In this document: piece after piece, positions 46,096-55,313 of the stretch | Position numbering within the stretch: the stretch's first letter is position 1 | How the letters are laid out: each line of letters opens with the position of its first letter | Assembly: GCF_958445495.1 (NCBI RefSeq) | Contig: NZ_CAUCSQ010000010.1 | Location: 1-64,000, forward strand | From: an uncultured Bacteroides sp. | GTDB lineage: Bacteria > Bacteroidota > Bacteroidia > Bacteroidales > Bacteroidaceae | DNA length: 64,000 nt | Reading direction: 5' to 3' | Notes under the pieces: generated by a model | The model's input: the letters and a program-made list of their open reading frames with translations, nothing else | What the model was told of the DNA's origin: nothing | The model's database searches: none | Made by a program: the position numbers and the translations under genes

Positions 46096-48522
46096 ATGAA
46101 AAAATATTTTATATATCTGTTGTTGCTGTTGTTCACTGCACCTTATATCAGTTCATGCAGTGACGAGTGGATAGACTCCGATAAACTGAATCTTCTCACA
46201 AAAGCTGAGGAGGAAGAGCCCGTTGAAGACGATGATATCGACGTAAGTCTGCTGAAATTCGGTTTCAACCTGAATCCGAAAGCCGAGACGGACGAGTTGC
46301 CTGATGCGGACGAACCGTTGGAAATCTATTTCTATGCCGAAGGCCGGGAAGTTGCGGACGGGGAAGAGGAATGCCCGTTATTAGGATACGATGATGTATG
46401 TTACTTGCATGCCGGTGTTTATTCGGAAGGAACCTGGATGTATGTGCCGGCGGCTTGGACGGAAAATGCCGATAAGTGCAAGATGTCCCGTGTGAAAGAG
46501 AATGTATGGAAAATCACCCTTTCACCTTCTATACGCGACTGGTTCGGAAGCGGTTCCACTCCTGTCGAACAGTTGGGGTTGATTATCCGTACGGCCGACG
46601 GAGTGAAAGGGATAGAGGAAGATACTTACGTTGATATTGAAGATAATAAATACAGTAGTTTTACCCCGGCTGAAGTCGTATTTGCTCCCATGCCCTCCGG
46701 ATTGCAGCACGGCATCAATGTTATAGATAACAGCACGGTGGCTTTGGTATTGTATGAAAAAGATAAAACGGGAAAACGCTGCTATGACTATGCTTATGTG
46801 ATGGGCGACTTTAACAATTGGAAACGCACTAATGATGAAAATTCCCAAATGTATTATGATGAGCAGAACGGATGTTGGTGGATTACTTTAAGCGGCCTGG
46901 ACGCCACTAAAGAATATGCGTTTCAATATTATCTGGGTAAGAAAAGCACGATAGAAGGAGAGAAAGATACGGAACTGCGCATAGCCGATCCGTATTCGGA
47001 GAAGATACTTGATTCAAGCAGTGATTCCTATATCCCCGAATCGACCTATCCTTCGTCACAACGAATTTACCCGGACAAAGGGGCAGGCGTCGTTTCAGTC
47101 TTTAAAATACAGAAAGACAGTTATGCATGGGCTCATGACGATTTCAAAATAGCGGATAAAAACAATCTGATGATTTATGAATTGCTTTTGCGTGATTTTA
47201 GCGAGACCGGCGATTTGCAGGGAGCATATCAGAAGCTTGATTACCTGGAGAAATTAGGAGTGACCGCTATCGAATTGATGCCCGTGCAAGAGTTTGAAGG
47301 CAATGATAGCTGGGGATATAATCCTACGTTCTATTTTGCGCTTGACAAGGCCTACGGTACTCCCGATATGTATAAGAAATTTATAGACGAATGCCATGGG
47401 AGGGGGATTGCGGTGCTTTTTGACGTAGTTTATAACCATGCTACCGGAAGCAATACTTTTGCCCGTTTGTACTGGGATTCGGAAAACAATAAAACAGCCG
47501 AAAACAATCCGTGGTTCAATGTCGACGCTCCTCATGATTTCAGCGTATTCCATGATTTCAATCATGAAAGTCCGTTGGTGCGGGATTTCGTGAAACGTAA
47601 TTTGAAGTACTTGATTGACGAGTACCATATCGACGGATTCCGTTTCGATTTAACCAAAGGATTTACTCAAAACACGAATGGAAATTATGATGCTTCGGCT
47701 TATGACAACTCACGTATCAGTATTTTGCGGGATTATTATAATACGATTCAGTCCGTATCCCCGGAAGCCGTGATGATTTGCGAACACTGGGCGGATTGGG
47801 CGGAAGAAAATGTTCTTGCGTTGGCAGGCATACAGTGTTGGCGTAAAGGAAGCAATACGGCAGAGGACGGTTACTACCAGTCCGGTATGGGATGGCAGGA
47901 GAGAAGCTCGTTTACCAATCTGACGCAAAGCGGCGAACATACTATCCATTTCGGCGGTTGGGTAGGATTTATGGAAAGCCATGATGAAGAGCGGGTGGCA
48001 TATAAGGCAAAAGCTTATGGGGCCGATGATATCGGTACGGAGCTTACTGTCCGCATGAACCAGCTTGCTGCGAATGCCGCCTTCTGTTTTACTGTTCCGG
48101 GACCGAAAATGATTTGGCAGTTTGGAGAATTGGGGTATGATGAAACGCTGGGCACGGAAGATAATAAAACCGCCAAGAAACCGCTGCATTGGGAATATTA
48201 TGATGAACCGGCACGCCGGAACCTATATAATGTATATGCCAGACTTTTGCAATTGCGCAAGGAGCACGCTGATTTGTTCGGACAGAATGCATCTTTCTCA
48301 TGGAAGGTTACGAATGATTATTGGACAGGAAACAAGCCGCGCACCATTCATTTGAAATACGGTGATAAAGAACTGGTGGTTGTCGGGAATTTCGGTAACG
48401 AAACAAGCACTTATTCTTTGGACTCTAAAATTAAATATGATTATATGTCCGGCGAGAACGTTTCAGGCAGTATCACTGTCAATCCGCATAGCTTCTTTTT
48501 GGGAACCAGCTTCCAACCGTAA
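46096..48522 (+). CDS. Surface GH13 amylase/pullulanase lipoprotein of the Sus locus
   Basis: An 808-residue lipoprotein (lipobox 'ISSC', Cys21) that should cut starch at the cell surface, taking the place of SusG. An acidic linker (about 36-50) leads to an N-terminal binding module (about 50-200), a CBM48-type beta domain (about 205-330, 'YAYVMGDFNNWKR') and the GH13 barrel. Catalytic residues: 'DVVYNHATG' (443-451), nucleophile Asp518 in 'GFRFDLTKG', acid/base Glu563 in 'ICEHWAD', and Asp630 in 'MESHDEER'. The pullulanase-like layout differs from SusG, whose CBM58 is inserted in the catalytic domain, and resembles the BoGH13A-Sus type described in B. ovatus. Whether it cuts alpha-1,4 or alpha-1,6 bonds is not decided here. 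Confidence 0.88.
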   Translation: MKKYFIYLLLLLFTAPYISSCSDEWIDSDKLNLLTKAEEEEPVEDDDIDVSLLKFGFNLNPKAETDELPDADEPLEIYFYAEGREVADGEEECPLLGYDDVCYLHAGVYSEGTWMYVPAAWTENADKCKMSRVKENVWKITLSPSIRDWFGSGSTPVEQLGLIIRTADGVKGIEEDTYVDIEDNKYSSFTPAEVVFAPMPSGLQHGINVIDNSTVALVLYEKDKTGKRCYDYAYVMGDFNNWKRTNDENSQMYYDEQNGCWWITLSGLDATKEYAFQYYLGKKSTIEGEKDTELRIADPYSEKILDSSSDSYIPESTYPSSQRIYPDKGAGVVSVFKIQKDSYAWAHDDFKIADKNNLMIYELLLRDFSETGDLQGAYQKLDYLEKLGVTAIELMPVQEFEGNDSWGYNPTFYFALDKAYGTPDMYKKFIDECHGRGIAVLFDVVYNHATGSNTFARLYWDSENNKTAENNPWFNVDAPHDFSVFHDFNHESPLVRDFVKRNLKYLIDEYHIDGFRFDLTKGFTQNTNGNYDASAYDNSRISILRDYYNTIQSVSPEAVMICEHWADWAEENVLALAGIQCWRKGSNTAEDGYYQSGMGWQERSSFTNLTQSGEHTIHFGGWVGFMESHDEERVAYKAKAYGADDIGTELTVRMNQLAANAAFCFTVPGPKMIWQFGELGYDETLGTEDNKTAKKPLHWEYYDEPARRNLYNVYARLLQLRKEHADLFGQNASFSWKVTNDYWTGNKPRTIHLKYGDKELVVVGNFGNETSTYSLDSKIKYDYMSGENVSGSITVNPHSFFLGTSFQP

Positions 48523-48580
48523 AAAATAAATAGAACAATTTGCCGCCGTAACAAACGAATTCGGAGGCGGGAATCATTGG

Positions 48581-48616
48581 GTGAGAGTATCCGGAAACGG
48601 GTACTCTCGCTTTTTT
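48581..48616 (+). terminator. Terminator of the sus operon
   Basis: Arms at 48581-48592 and 48599-48610 pair over 12 positions, with two G-T pairs, around a 6-base loop; six T residues follow at 48611-48616. It lies about 60 bp after the GH13 stop codon. Confidence 0.85.
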
Positions 48617-48711
48617 CGTTATAGGGCTGTTTATATCCCTGTATGGGCTTCTTATTGCGCTTTTTACAATAATAATTGAAGACAGACTGAAGAATATACT
48701 GTTTTATTTCG

Positions 48712-48719
48712 TATTTTTG
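48712..48719 (+). promoter_or_regulatory. Promoter -7 box of the fructose-type hybrid regulator
   Basis: A perfect TATTTTTG (TAnnTTTG) box. Transcription would start near 48726, giving an 88-base leader before the ATG at 48814. No convincing -33 TTTG is present, as may be expected for a weakly expressed regulator. Confidence 0.4.
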
Positions 48720-48813
48720 TTCTGTAACAAACCGTTTGTATAATGGAATAGCCGTATTTGAATGGGCGAATAAAGCTGTTCTGTTATCAGGTTGCAAGAA
48801 GAAAGATATCGTG

Positions 48814-51555
48814 ATGAAATATATTAAGTGGGTGGTTTTATTGTTTAGCCTTGTCGGAATGACTGCCTGCCGGCAGGATACTCCCCGTTTCCGTATCGGC
48901 GTAGCTCAGTGTAGCGATGATTCATGGAGGCATAAGATGAATGATGAGCTTCTTCGTGAAGCGATGTTTTATGACGGCGTGTCGGTTGAAATCCGTTCTG
49001 CCGGGGACGATAACCGCAAGCAGGTGGAAGATGTTTATTATTTTATGGATGAGGGAGTAGACCTTTTGATTATTTCAGCCAATGAGGCGGCGCCTATCAC
49101 TCCGATTGTAGAAGAGGTGTACCGGAGAGGCATTCCGGTGATTACGGTCGACCGGAAAATCCTTTCGGATAAATATACGGCCTATATCGGAGCGGATAAT
49201 TATGAGATTGGCCGTGCGGTAGGCAATTACCTTGCATCCCGTTTGAAGGGAAAAGGAAATATCGTGGAGCTGACGGGACTAGGCGGCTCCACTCCCGCTA
49301 TGGAACGTCATCAAGGATTTATGGCTGCTATCAGCCGTTTTCCGGATATACGGCTGATTGACAAAGCGGATGCAGCCTGGGAGAGTAAACCGGCGGAAGT
49401 GGAAATGGACAGTATGCTTCGCAAGCATCCGAAGATTGATGCGGTATATGCCCATAACGACCGGATAGCTCCGGGAGCTTATCAGGCGGCTAAGAAGGCA
49501 GGGCGGGAAAAAGAAATGATTTTTGTCGGCATCGATGCCTTGCCGGGTAAAGGCAATGGATTGGAATTAGTGCTTGACAGTGTGCTGGACGCAACTTTCA
49601 TCTATCCGACTAATGGCGATAAAGTGATGCAGTTGGCTATGAATATTCTGGAGAAGAAACCTTATCCTCGTGAGACAGTAATGAATACGGCGGTTGTCGA
49701 TTATACCAATGCGCATATCATGCAACTTCAAACCACCCATATTTCAGAGCTGGACCGGAAAATCGAAACATTGAACGGGCGTATCGGAGGGTATCTTTCG
49801 AGAGTGGCTACCCAACAGGTTATCATGTATGGGAGTTTGCTGATTCTTTTGTTAGTGGCGGGATTATTACTTGTCGTTTATAAGTCTCTTCGTTCTAAAA
49901 ACCGGTTGAACAGAGAGCTGTCTTTGCAGAAGAGACAGTTGGAAGAACAACGTGACGAGTTGGAAATGCAGCGTGACCAGTTGATTCAGCTTTCGCATCA
50001 GTTGGAAGAGGCTACTCATGCAAAATTGGTTTTCTTCACCAATATCTCCCATGATTTCCGTACTCCGTTGACGCTTGTAGCCGATCCGGTAGAGCAATTG
50101 CTGGCAGATAGAACGCTGAGCGGAGACCAGCGCCGGATGTTGATGCTGGTCCAGCGTAATGTAGACATCCTCCTGCGTCTGGTTAATCAGATATTGGACT
50201 TCCGTAAATATGAAAACGGGAAGATGGAATATACGCCTGTTCCGGTGGATATCCTTTCGTCTTTTGAAGGATGGAACGAATCTTTTCAGGCAGTTGCCCG
50301 TAAAAGGCACATCCGTTTTTCGTTTGATAGCATGCCCGATACAGACTATCATACCTTGGCGGATGTGGAAAAATTGGAACGTATTTATTTTAATCTTCTT
50401 TCAAATGCCTTTAAGTTTACTCCGGAGAATGGAAGAGTGACAGTTCGTTTGTCGGTTTTGGACAAAGAGGATAAACGGTGGTTCCGGTTTACCGTAGCCA
50501 ATACGGGAAGTATGATTTCTGCAGAGCATATACGGAATATTTTTGACCGTTTTTACAAGATAGATATGCATCATGCCGGTTCGGGAATCGGATTGGCATT
50601 GGTAAAGGCTTTTGTGGAAATGCATGGAGGCGTGATTTCCGTAGAAAGCGATGAGAAACAGGGAACCGTCTTTACGGTAGACCTGCCTGTGGAAGTTTCC
50701 GAAACGTATTCGGGGGAAAAAGTCGTTCCTATGACACTTGCGCCGTCAGCCGCCATTGATGTCCCGGCAGTCGAAGAAGACGGGGAAGAAGAATATGATT
50801 CTTCCAAACCTTCCGTACTTATTATTGATGATAATGCGGATATTCGTTTATATGTCCGCAGATTGCTTTGTTCCGACTATGTGGTAATTGAAGCGGCAAA
50901 CGGTTCGGAAGGCATCCGTAAAGCGATGAAATATGTTCCGGATTTGATTGTTTCCGATGTGATGATGCCGGGAATTGACGGTGTGGAATGTTGCCGCCGT
51001 TTAAAGGGCGAGCTCCAAACCTGTCATATTCCGGTGATTCTGTTGACCGCCTGTTCTTTGGACGAGCAGCGTATTCAGGGATATGACGGTGGAGCGGATT
51101 CTTACATATCCAAACCGTTCAGTTCGCAATTACTGTTGGTGCGTGTTCGTAATTTGATAGATTCCCATCGTCGTTTGAAAGAATTTTTTGGTGACGGGCA
51201 AACGTTGGCGAAAGAGAATGTCTGTGATATGGATAAGAATTTCGTAGAAAAGTTCAAAACCTTGATTGAAGAGAAAATGGGAGATTCCGGACTGAATGTA
51301 GAAGATTTGGGAAAAGAGATGGGATTAAGCCGTGTGCAGCTTTATCGTAAAATAAAGTCGTTGACGAATTATTCTCCTAATGAACTGCTCCGTATCGCCC
51401 GTTTGAAGAAAGCAGCTTCTTTGTTAGCCTCTTCGGACATGACAGTAGCGGAAATCGGATATGAAGTCGGTTTCAGCTCTCCTTCTTATTTTGCCAAATG
51501 TTATAAAGAACAGTTCGGTGAGAGTCCTACAGACCTGTTGAAAAGGAGAGGGTAG
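48814..51555 (+). CDS. Hybrid two-component regulator with LacI/periplasmic-binding sensor, BT1754-like (fructose)
   Basis: A 913-residue sensor-regulator. After a signal anchor ('LVGMTAC') comes a type-1 periplasmic sugar-binding domain (about 24-310, with 'RIGVAQCSDDSW', 'AYIGADNYEIGR', 'AHNDRIAPGAY'), a membrane helix (about 336-359), a coiled coil, a histidine kinase (His413 in 'NISHDFRTP', 'GSGIGLAL'), a receiver (Asp715 in 'VSDVMMPG') and a C-terminal AraC domain (about 805-910). The sensor closely resembles, from memory, BT1754 of B. thetaiotaomicron, which binds fructose and activates the fructan PUL. In this window the fructan PUL is at 6.8-17.6 kb. The ATG at 48814 is chosen; the frame opens at 48736, too near the likely transcription start. 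Confidence 0.9.
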   Translation: MKYIKWVVLLFSLVGMTACRQDTPRFRIGVAQCSDDSWRHKMNDELLREAMFYDGVSVEIRSAGDDNRKQVEDVYYFMDEGVDLLIISANEAAPITPIVEEVYRRGIPVITVDRKILSDKYTAYIGADNYEIGRAVGNYLASRLKGKGNIVELTGLGGSTPAMERHQGFMAAISRFPDIRLIDKADAAWESKPAEVEMDSMLRKHPKIDAVYAHNDRIAPGAYQAAKKAGREKEMIFVGIDALPGKGNGLELVLDSVLDATFIYPTNGDKVMQLAMNILEKKPYPRETVMNTAVVDYTNAHIMQLQTTHISELDRKIETLNGRIGGYLSRVATQQVIMYGSLLILLLVAGLLLVVYKSLRSKNRLNRELSLQKRQLEEQRDELEMQRDQLIQLSHQLEEATHAKLVFFTNISHDFRTPLTLVADPVEQLLADRTLSGDQRRMLMLVQRNVDILLRLVNQILDFRKYENGKMEYTPVPVDILSSFEGWNESFQAVARKRHIRFSFDSMPDTDYHTLADVEKLERIYFNLLSNAFKFTPENGRVTVRLSVLDKEDKRWFRFTVANTGSMISAEHIRNIFDRFYKIDMHHAGSGIGLALVKAFVEMHGGVISVESDEKQGTVFTVDLPVEVSETYSGEKVVPMTLAPSAAIDVPAVEEDGEEEYDSSKPSVLIIDDNADIRLYVRRLLCSDYVVIEAANGSEGIRKAMKYVPDLIVSDVMMPGIDGVECCRRLKGELQTCHIPVILLTACSLDEQRIQGYDGGADSYISKPFSSQLLLVRVRNLIDSHRRLKEFFGDGQTLAKENVCDMDKNFVEKFKTLIEEKMGDSGLNVEDLGKEMGLSRVQLYRKIKSLTNYSPNELLRIARLKKAASLLASSDMTVAEIGYEVGFSSPSYFAKCYKEQFGESPTDLLKRRG

Positions 51556-51665
51556 GAGAACATCGGATATTACGGTTGCAATCTTACAAGGGAGTAATCT
51601 CCGAGACAATACGGCGGGGTGTGGATAATGCCGTAGAACAGTAAATCCGGAAGTAAGTAAAGATA

Positions 51666-52007
51666 ATGATGAAAGATTATAAAACAGATAAAGCCAGGCT
51701 TTCCGCCTCTTTTTGCCGGGAAGTATATCAGGTTGTCCGGGAAATTCCTGCGGGTAAAGTGTCTACTTACGGAGCGATTGCCGCTTTGTTGGGAGTGCCG
51801 CAATGTTCGCGTATGGTAGGACGTGTGTTGAAACAGGTCCCGAAAGAGTTGGCGTTGCCTTGCCATCGGGTAGTCAATGCGTCCGGACGTCTTGTGCCCG
51901 GTTGGGAAGAACAAAAACGGCTCTTGCTGGAAGAGAAAGTCGCTTTCAGGAAAAACGGGTATGTGGATTTGAAAAAACATCTTTGGAATTATTCAGATTC
52001 TGAATAG
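51666..52007 (+). CDS. MGMT/Ogt-family O6-alkylguanine methyltransferase domain protein
   Basis: A 113-residue cytoplasmic protein made only of the DNA-binding/active-site domain of O6-alkylguanine-DNA alkyltransferases. It has the winged-helix 'GKVSTYGAIAALLG' segment, the arginine-finger region 'SRMVGRVLKQVP' and 'LPCHRVV' with acceptor Cys66. The N-terminal ribonuclease-H-like domain of full Ogt is absent, as in alkyltransferase-like proteins; those usually have Trp in place of Cys, whereas here the Cys is kept, so methyl transfer remains possible. It is alone, 110 bp after the regulator gene. Confidence 0.85.
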   Translation: MMKDYKTDKARLSASFCREVYQVVREIPAGKVSTYGAIAALLGVPQCSRMVGRVLKQVPKELALPCHRVVNASGRLVPGWEEQKRLLLEEKVAFRKNGYVDLKKHLWNYSDSE

Positions 52008-52164
52008 AGTTTGTATAAATCAGTCTGTTTCCCGTCTTTTTATTTCCATATTATATAAAACAGAGTGCTGTTATCCTCTTCTTTGCGTATTTTCTTTTAA
52101 AATAATCCTGCCAGTAGAGAAAATTGTTCCGATAATCTTCGGATTGTCAGGTAATGACATTGTA

Positions 52165-52194
52165 CGGGCGAACCAACGGAACGCCCGATTTGTT
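52165..52194 (+). terminator. Possible terminator after the MGMT gene
   Basis: A short stem (CGGGCG at 52165-52170 with CGCCCG at 52182-52187) followed by ATTTGTTTA, in the 257-bp gap ahead of the betaine transporter genes. It is weak and could instead be part of the transporter leader. I saw no other feature in this gap. Confidence 0.35.
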
Positions 52195-52264
52195 TATTAT
52201 TGTTGAGAATGACAACACGGCAAGTTGGAATAAAGTGAATATTTAATCTAAACCAATTTATTAT

Positions 52265-53491
52265 ATGAGTAAAATAGAGATAAAAGATTTGTATCTTATT
52301 TTCGGCAATGAGAAGCAGAAAGCGCTCAAAATGTTGAAAGACAATAAGAGCAAAGCGGAGATTCTTCAGAGTACCGGTTGTACGGTAGGCGTGAAAAATG
52401 CCAATCTCTCGATTAATGAAGGAGAGTTTTTTGTGATTATGGGGCTTTCCGGTAGTGGGAAGTCAACCTTGTTGAGGTGCATCAACCGTTTGATTCGTCC
52501 CACTTCGGGGCAGGTGTTAATCAACGGAGTAGATATATCCAAAGCTTCGGAAAAAGAACTGTTGCAAGTCCGGCGGAAAGAGCTGGCGATGGTTTTTCAG
52601 AATTTCGGGTTATTGCCACACCGTTCGGTACTGCATAATATCGCGTTTGGCCTTGAACTCCAGGGAGTGAAAAAAGAAGAACGCGAAAAGAAAGCGATGG
52701 AAAGTATGAAACTGGTGGGGCTGAAAGGATATGAAGACCAGATGGTGAGCGAACTTTCCGGCGGAATGCAGCAACGTGTGGGGCTTGCCCGTGCTTTAGC
52801 CAACAATCCGGAAGTGCTGTTGATGGATGAGGCTTTTTCCGCCCTTGACCCTCTGATACGGGTACAGATGCAGGATGAATTGCTTGCTTTACAGTCGAAA
52901 ATGAAAAAAACAATTGTCTTTATCACCCATGACTTGAGCGAAGCAATCAAACTGGGCGACCGGATTGCCATCATGAAAGACGGTGAAGTCGTTCAGGTGG
53001 GTACTTCCGAGGAAATCCTGACCGAACCGGCGAATGACTATGTAGCCCGTTTCGTGGAAAATGTGGACAGAAGTAAGATTATAACCGCCTCTTCCCTGAT
53101 GATTGACAAACCGTTGGTGGCACGTCTGAAAAAAGAAGGTCCCGAAGTGCTGATTCGTAAGATGCGTGCGAAGAACATCACCGTGTTGCCGGTAGTAGAC
53201 GCCGATGATAAATTGGTGGGAGAAGTACGTTTGAAAGACCTGCTTCATTTGCGCAGCAGGCAGGAAAAGTCCATAGAGCCCGTTATACGTAAAGAAGTAC
53301 ATTCCGTCTTGTACGATACGGTGCTGGAAGACATCCTGCCTTTGATGACAAAGAGCAATTCACCTGTTTGGGTGATTGACGAATCACGTGAATTTCTCGG
53401 CACCATTCCCCTTTCATCCTTGATTATAGAGGTGACGGGAAAAGATAAAGACGAAATAAATGAAATAATTCAAAACGCAATAGATTTATGA
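52265..53491 (+). CDS. opuAA: Glycine betaine/proline ABC transporter ATP-binding protein
   Basis: A 408-residue ATPase of the ProV/OpuAA type. Walker A 'GLSGSGKST' at 60-68, ABC signature 'LSGGMQQR' near 165, Walker B 'LLMDEAFSALDP' and the H-loop 'FITHDLSEA' are all intact. After the ATPase the C-terminal 130 residues form a tandem CBS-type domain, which in OpuA senses ionic strength and gates transport. The start 'IYLIFGNEKQKALKML'-like region is standard for the family. It overlaps the permease gene by 4 bp (ATGA), so translation is coupled. The transporter imports osmoprotectants under salt stress. Confidence 0.92.
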   Translation: MSKIEIKDLYLIFGNEKQKALKMLKDNKSKAEILQSTGCTVGVKNANLSINEGEFFVIMGLSGSGKSTLLRCINRLIRPTSGQVLINGVDISKASEKELLQVRRKELAMVFQNFGLLPHRSVLHNIAFGLELQGVKKEEREKKAMESMKLVGLKGYEDQMVSELSGGMQQRVGLARALANNPEVLLMDEAFSALDPLIRVQMQDELLALQSKMKKTIVFITHDLSEAIKLGDRIAIMKDGEVVQVGTSEEILTEPANDYVARFVENVDRSKIITASSLMIDKPLVARLKKEGPEVLIRKMRAKNITVLPVVDADDKLVGEVRLKDLLHLRSRQEKSIEPVIRKEVHSVLYDTVLEDILPLMTKSNSPVWVIDESREFLGTIPLSSLIIEVTGKDKDEINEIIQNAIDL

Positions 53492-54312
53492 TAAATATAG
53501 GACAATATATAGAAATAGCCATCAACTGGATGATGGTACATTTTTCAACTTTTTTTGATGCCGTGAATGTCGGTATCGGAAGCTTTATAACAGGATTCCA
53601 GCATGTCCTTTTCGGAATCCCTTTTTATCTGACTATTCTTGTGCTTGCTGCCGTCGCATGGATAAAAGCAGGACGGGGAATAGCAATTTTTACAGTATTG
53701 GGATTGCTCCTGATATACGGCATGGGCTTTTGGGAAGCTACCATGCAGACGTTGGCCCTTGTTTTCTCATCTACCTGCCTGGCGTTGATTCTCGGTGTGC
53801 CGCTGGGAGTCTGGACGGCCAACAATAAACGTGCGAACCAGATTGTCCGCCCTATCCTGGACTTGATGCAGACTATGCCCGCTTTCGTTTATCTGATTCC
53901 CGCCGTTCTGTTCTTCGGCTTAGGGACAGTACCCGGAGTTTTTGCGACAATCATATTTGCCATGCCTCCGGTGGTACGCCTTACCGGGCTGGGAATCCGT
54001 CAGGTTCCCCAGAATGTGGTGGAAGCTTCCCGTTCGTTCGGCGCTACCCGTTGGCAATTGCTGTATAAGGTACAGCTCCCATTGGCGTTGCCTACCATTC
54101 TGACCGGAGTTAACCAGACAATAATGATGTCGCTTTCCATGGTTGTAATCGCTGCCATGATTGCTGCCGGCGGCCTGGGGGAAATTGTGTTGAAAGGAAT
54201 CACCCAAATGAAAATCGGGCTTGGGTTTGAAGGCGGCATAGCCGTTGTCATTCTGGCTATAATCTTAGACCGTATCACGCAAGGGATGGCAGGCCGTAAG
54301 GATAAAAAATAA
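53488..54312 (+). CDS. opuAB: Glycine betaine/proline ABC transporter permease
   Basis: A 274-residue inner-membrane permease of the ProW type with about six helices. The ABC-permease coupling motif is seen around 'EASRSFGATRWQLLYKVQLP' (the EAA loop) and the conserved 'MQTMPAFVYLIPAV' helix precedes it. It ends in 'RITQGMAGRKDKK'. Its start overlaps the ATPase gene by 4 bp and the binding-protein gene follows after 14 bp. Unlike OpuABC of some Gram-positives the binding domain is not fused. Confidence 0.92.
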   Translation: MINIGQYIEIAINWMMVHFSTFFDAVNVGIGSFITGFQHVLFGIPFYLTILVLAAVAWIKAGRGIAIFTVLGLLLIYGMGFWEATMQTLALVFSSTCLALILGVPLGVWTANNKRANQIVRPILDLMQTMPAFVYLIPAVLFFGLGTVPGVFATIIFAMPPVVRLTGLGIRQVPQNVVEASRSFGATRWQLLYKVQLPLALPTILTGVNQTIMMSLSMVVIAAMIAAGGLGEIVLKGITQMKIGLGFEGGIAVVILAIILDRITQGMAGRKDKK

Positions 54313-54326
54313 AGCGGGAGGTATAA

Positions 54327-55196
54327 ATGCACATAAGAATATATAAGATAGCAGGAATCGTATTGTCTGCACTGCTTTTATTGGCATCGTGCGGCGGTAC
54401 GGGGTCCGGTAGGAAAAAGATAAAGATAGGGTATGCTAACTGGCTGGAAGGAATAGCCATGAGCAATCTGGCTAAAGTCGTGCTGGAAGAATACGGATAT
54501 GAGGTCGAATTGCAGAATGCAGACCTTGCACCTATTTTCGTATCTGTCTCCGGCAAGAATACGGATGTGTTTCTGGATACCTGGTTGCCGATAACCATGA
54601 AGGATTATTTGTCCCAATATGGAGACAGCATTGAATTTCTGGGAGAGATGTATGGCGAAGCGCGGGTAGGATTGGTGGTGCCCCGGTACGTCACCATCGA
54701 TTCCATCAGTGAACTGGCAGCCAGTAAGGAACGTTTTTCTGCTGAAATTGTAGGAATTGATGCCGGTGCGGGAATTATGAAAACAACGGATAAAGCCATG
54801 TCGGCTTATGGATTGGACGGTTATACGCTGATGACTTCCAGCAGTTCGACGATGTTGGCGTCTTTGAAAAAAGCGATGGATAAAGGCAAATGGATTGTCA
54901 TTACAGGTTGGACTCCTCATTGGATGTTCGACCGGTTTGATTTGAAGTTCCTGAATGACCCGAAGAAAGTGTACGGCGACCTTGAAGGGATACATGCCGT
55001 TGCATGGAAAGGTTTCAGGGAAGCGGACCCGTTTGCTGCCGGTTTTCTGGGCAATATGAAACTCACGACAGAAGAGTTGGGTTCTTTCATGACAGCAATG
55101 AAAGACGCCCGGATGGACGAAGAGGAGATAGCGCGTAAATGGCGGAATGAACATCGGCAATTGGTGGATAGCTGGATTCCGGAATCAAAAAAGTAA
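54327..55196 (+). CDS. opuAC: Glycine betaine-type ABC transporter substrate-binding lipoprotein
   Basis: A 289-residue type-II binding protein with lipobox 'LLASC' (Cys22). Tryptophans that usually form the aromatic cage for quaternary ammonium groups can be seen in 'IGYANWLEG', 'FLDTWLP' and 'ITGWTPHW'. The protein ends 'DSWIPESKK'. Lipid anchoring is expected to hold it at the inner or outer membrane leaflet facing the periplasm. Third gene of the operon, followed by a strong hairpin terminator. Confidence 0.9.
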   Translation: MHIRIYKIAGIVLSALLLLASCGGTGSGRKKIKIGYANWLEGIAMSNLAKVVLEEYGYEVELQNADLAPIFVSVSGKNTDVFLDTWLPITMKDYLSQYGDSIEFLGEMYGEARVGLVVPRYVTIDSISELAASKERFSAEIVGIDAGAGIMKTTDKAMSAYGLDGYTLMTSSSSTMLASLKKAMDKGKWIVITGWTPHWMFDRFDLKFLNDPKKVYGDLEGIHAVAWKGFREADPFAAGFLGNMKLTTEELGSFMTAMKDARMDEEEIARKWRNEHRQLVDSWIPESKK

Positions 55197-55254
55197 GGTC
55201 GGTACAATTCTTTATTCGGAATCGATTTAGACATAAGAAAAGGATTGAACATAT

Positions 55255-55290
55255 AAAATGGAAGTCTGCTCAATGCATGACTTCCATTTT
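55255..55290 (+). terminator. Terminator of the betaine-transporter operon
   Basis: A perfect 12-bp stem (AAAATGGAAGTC at 55255-55266 paired with 55279-55290) with a 12-base loop, ending in TTTTTAT. It could also act on the opposite strand, which has a matching T-run. Confidence 0.85.
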
Positions 55291-55313
55291 TATATCTATC
55301 AGAGTGTGATTAA

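Noticed and set aside
48736..48813. Upstream 26-codon extension of the fructose-type hybrid regulator
   Set aside because: It begins only about 10 bases after the predicted transcription start and would bury the signal peptide; the ATG at 48814 fits better.
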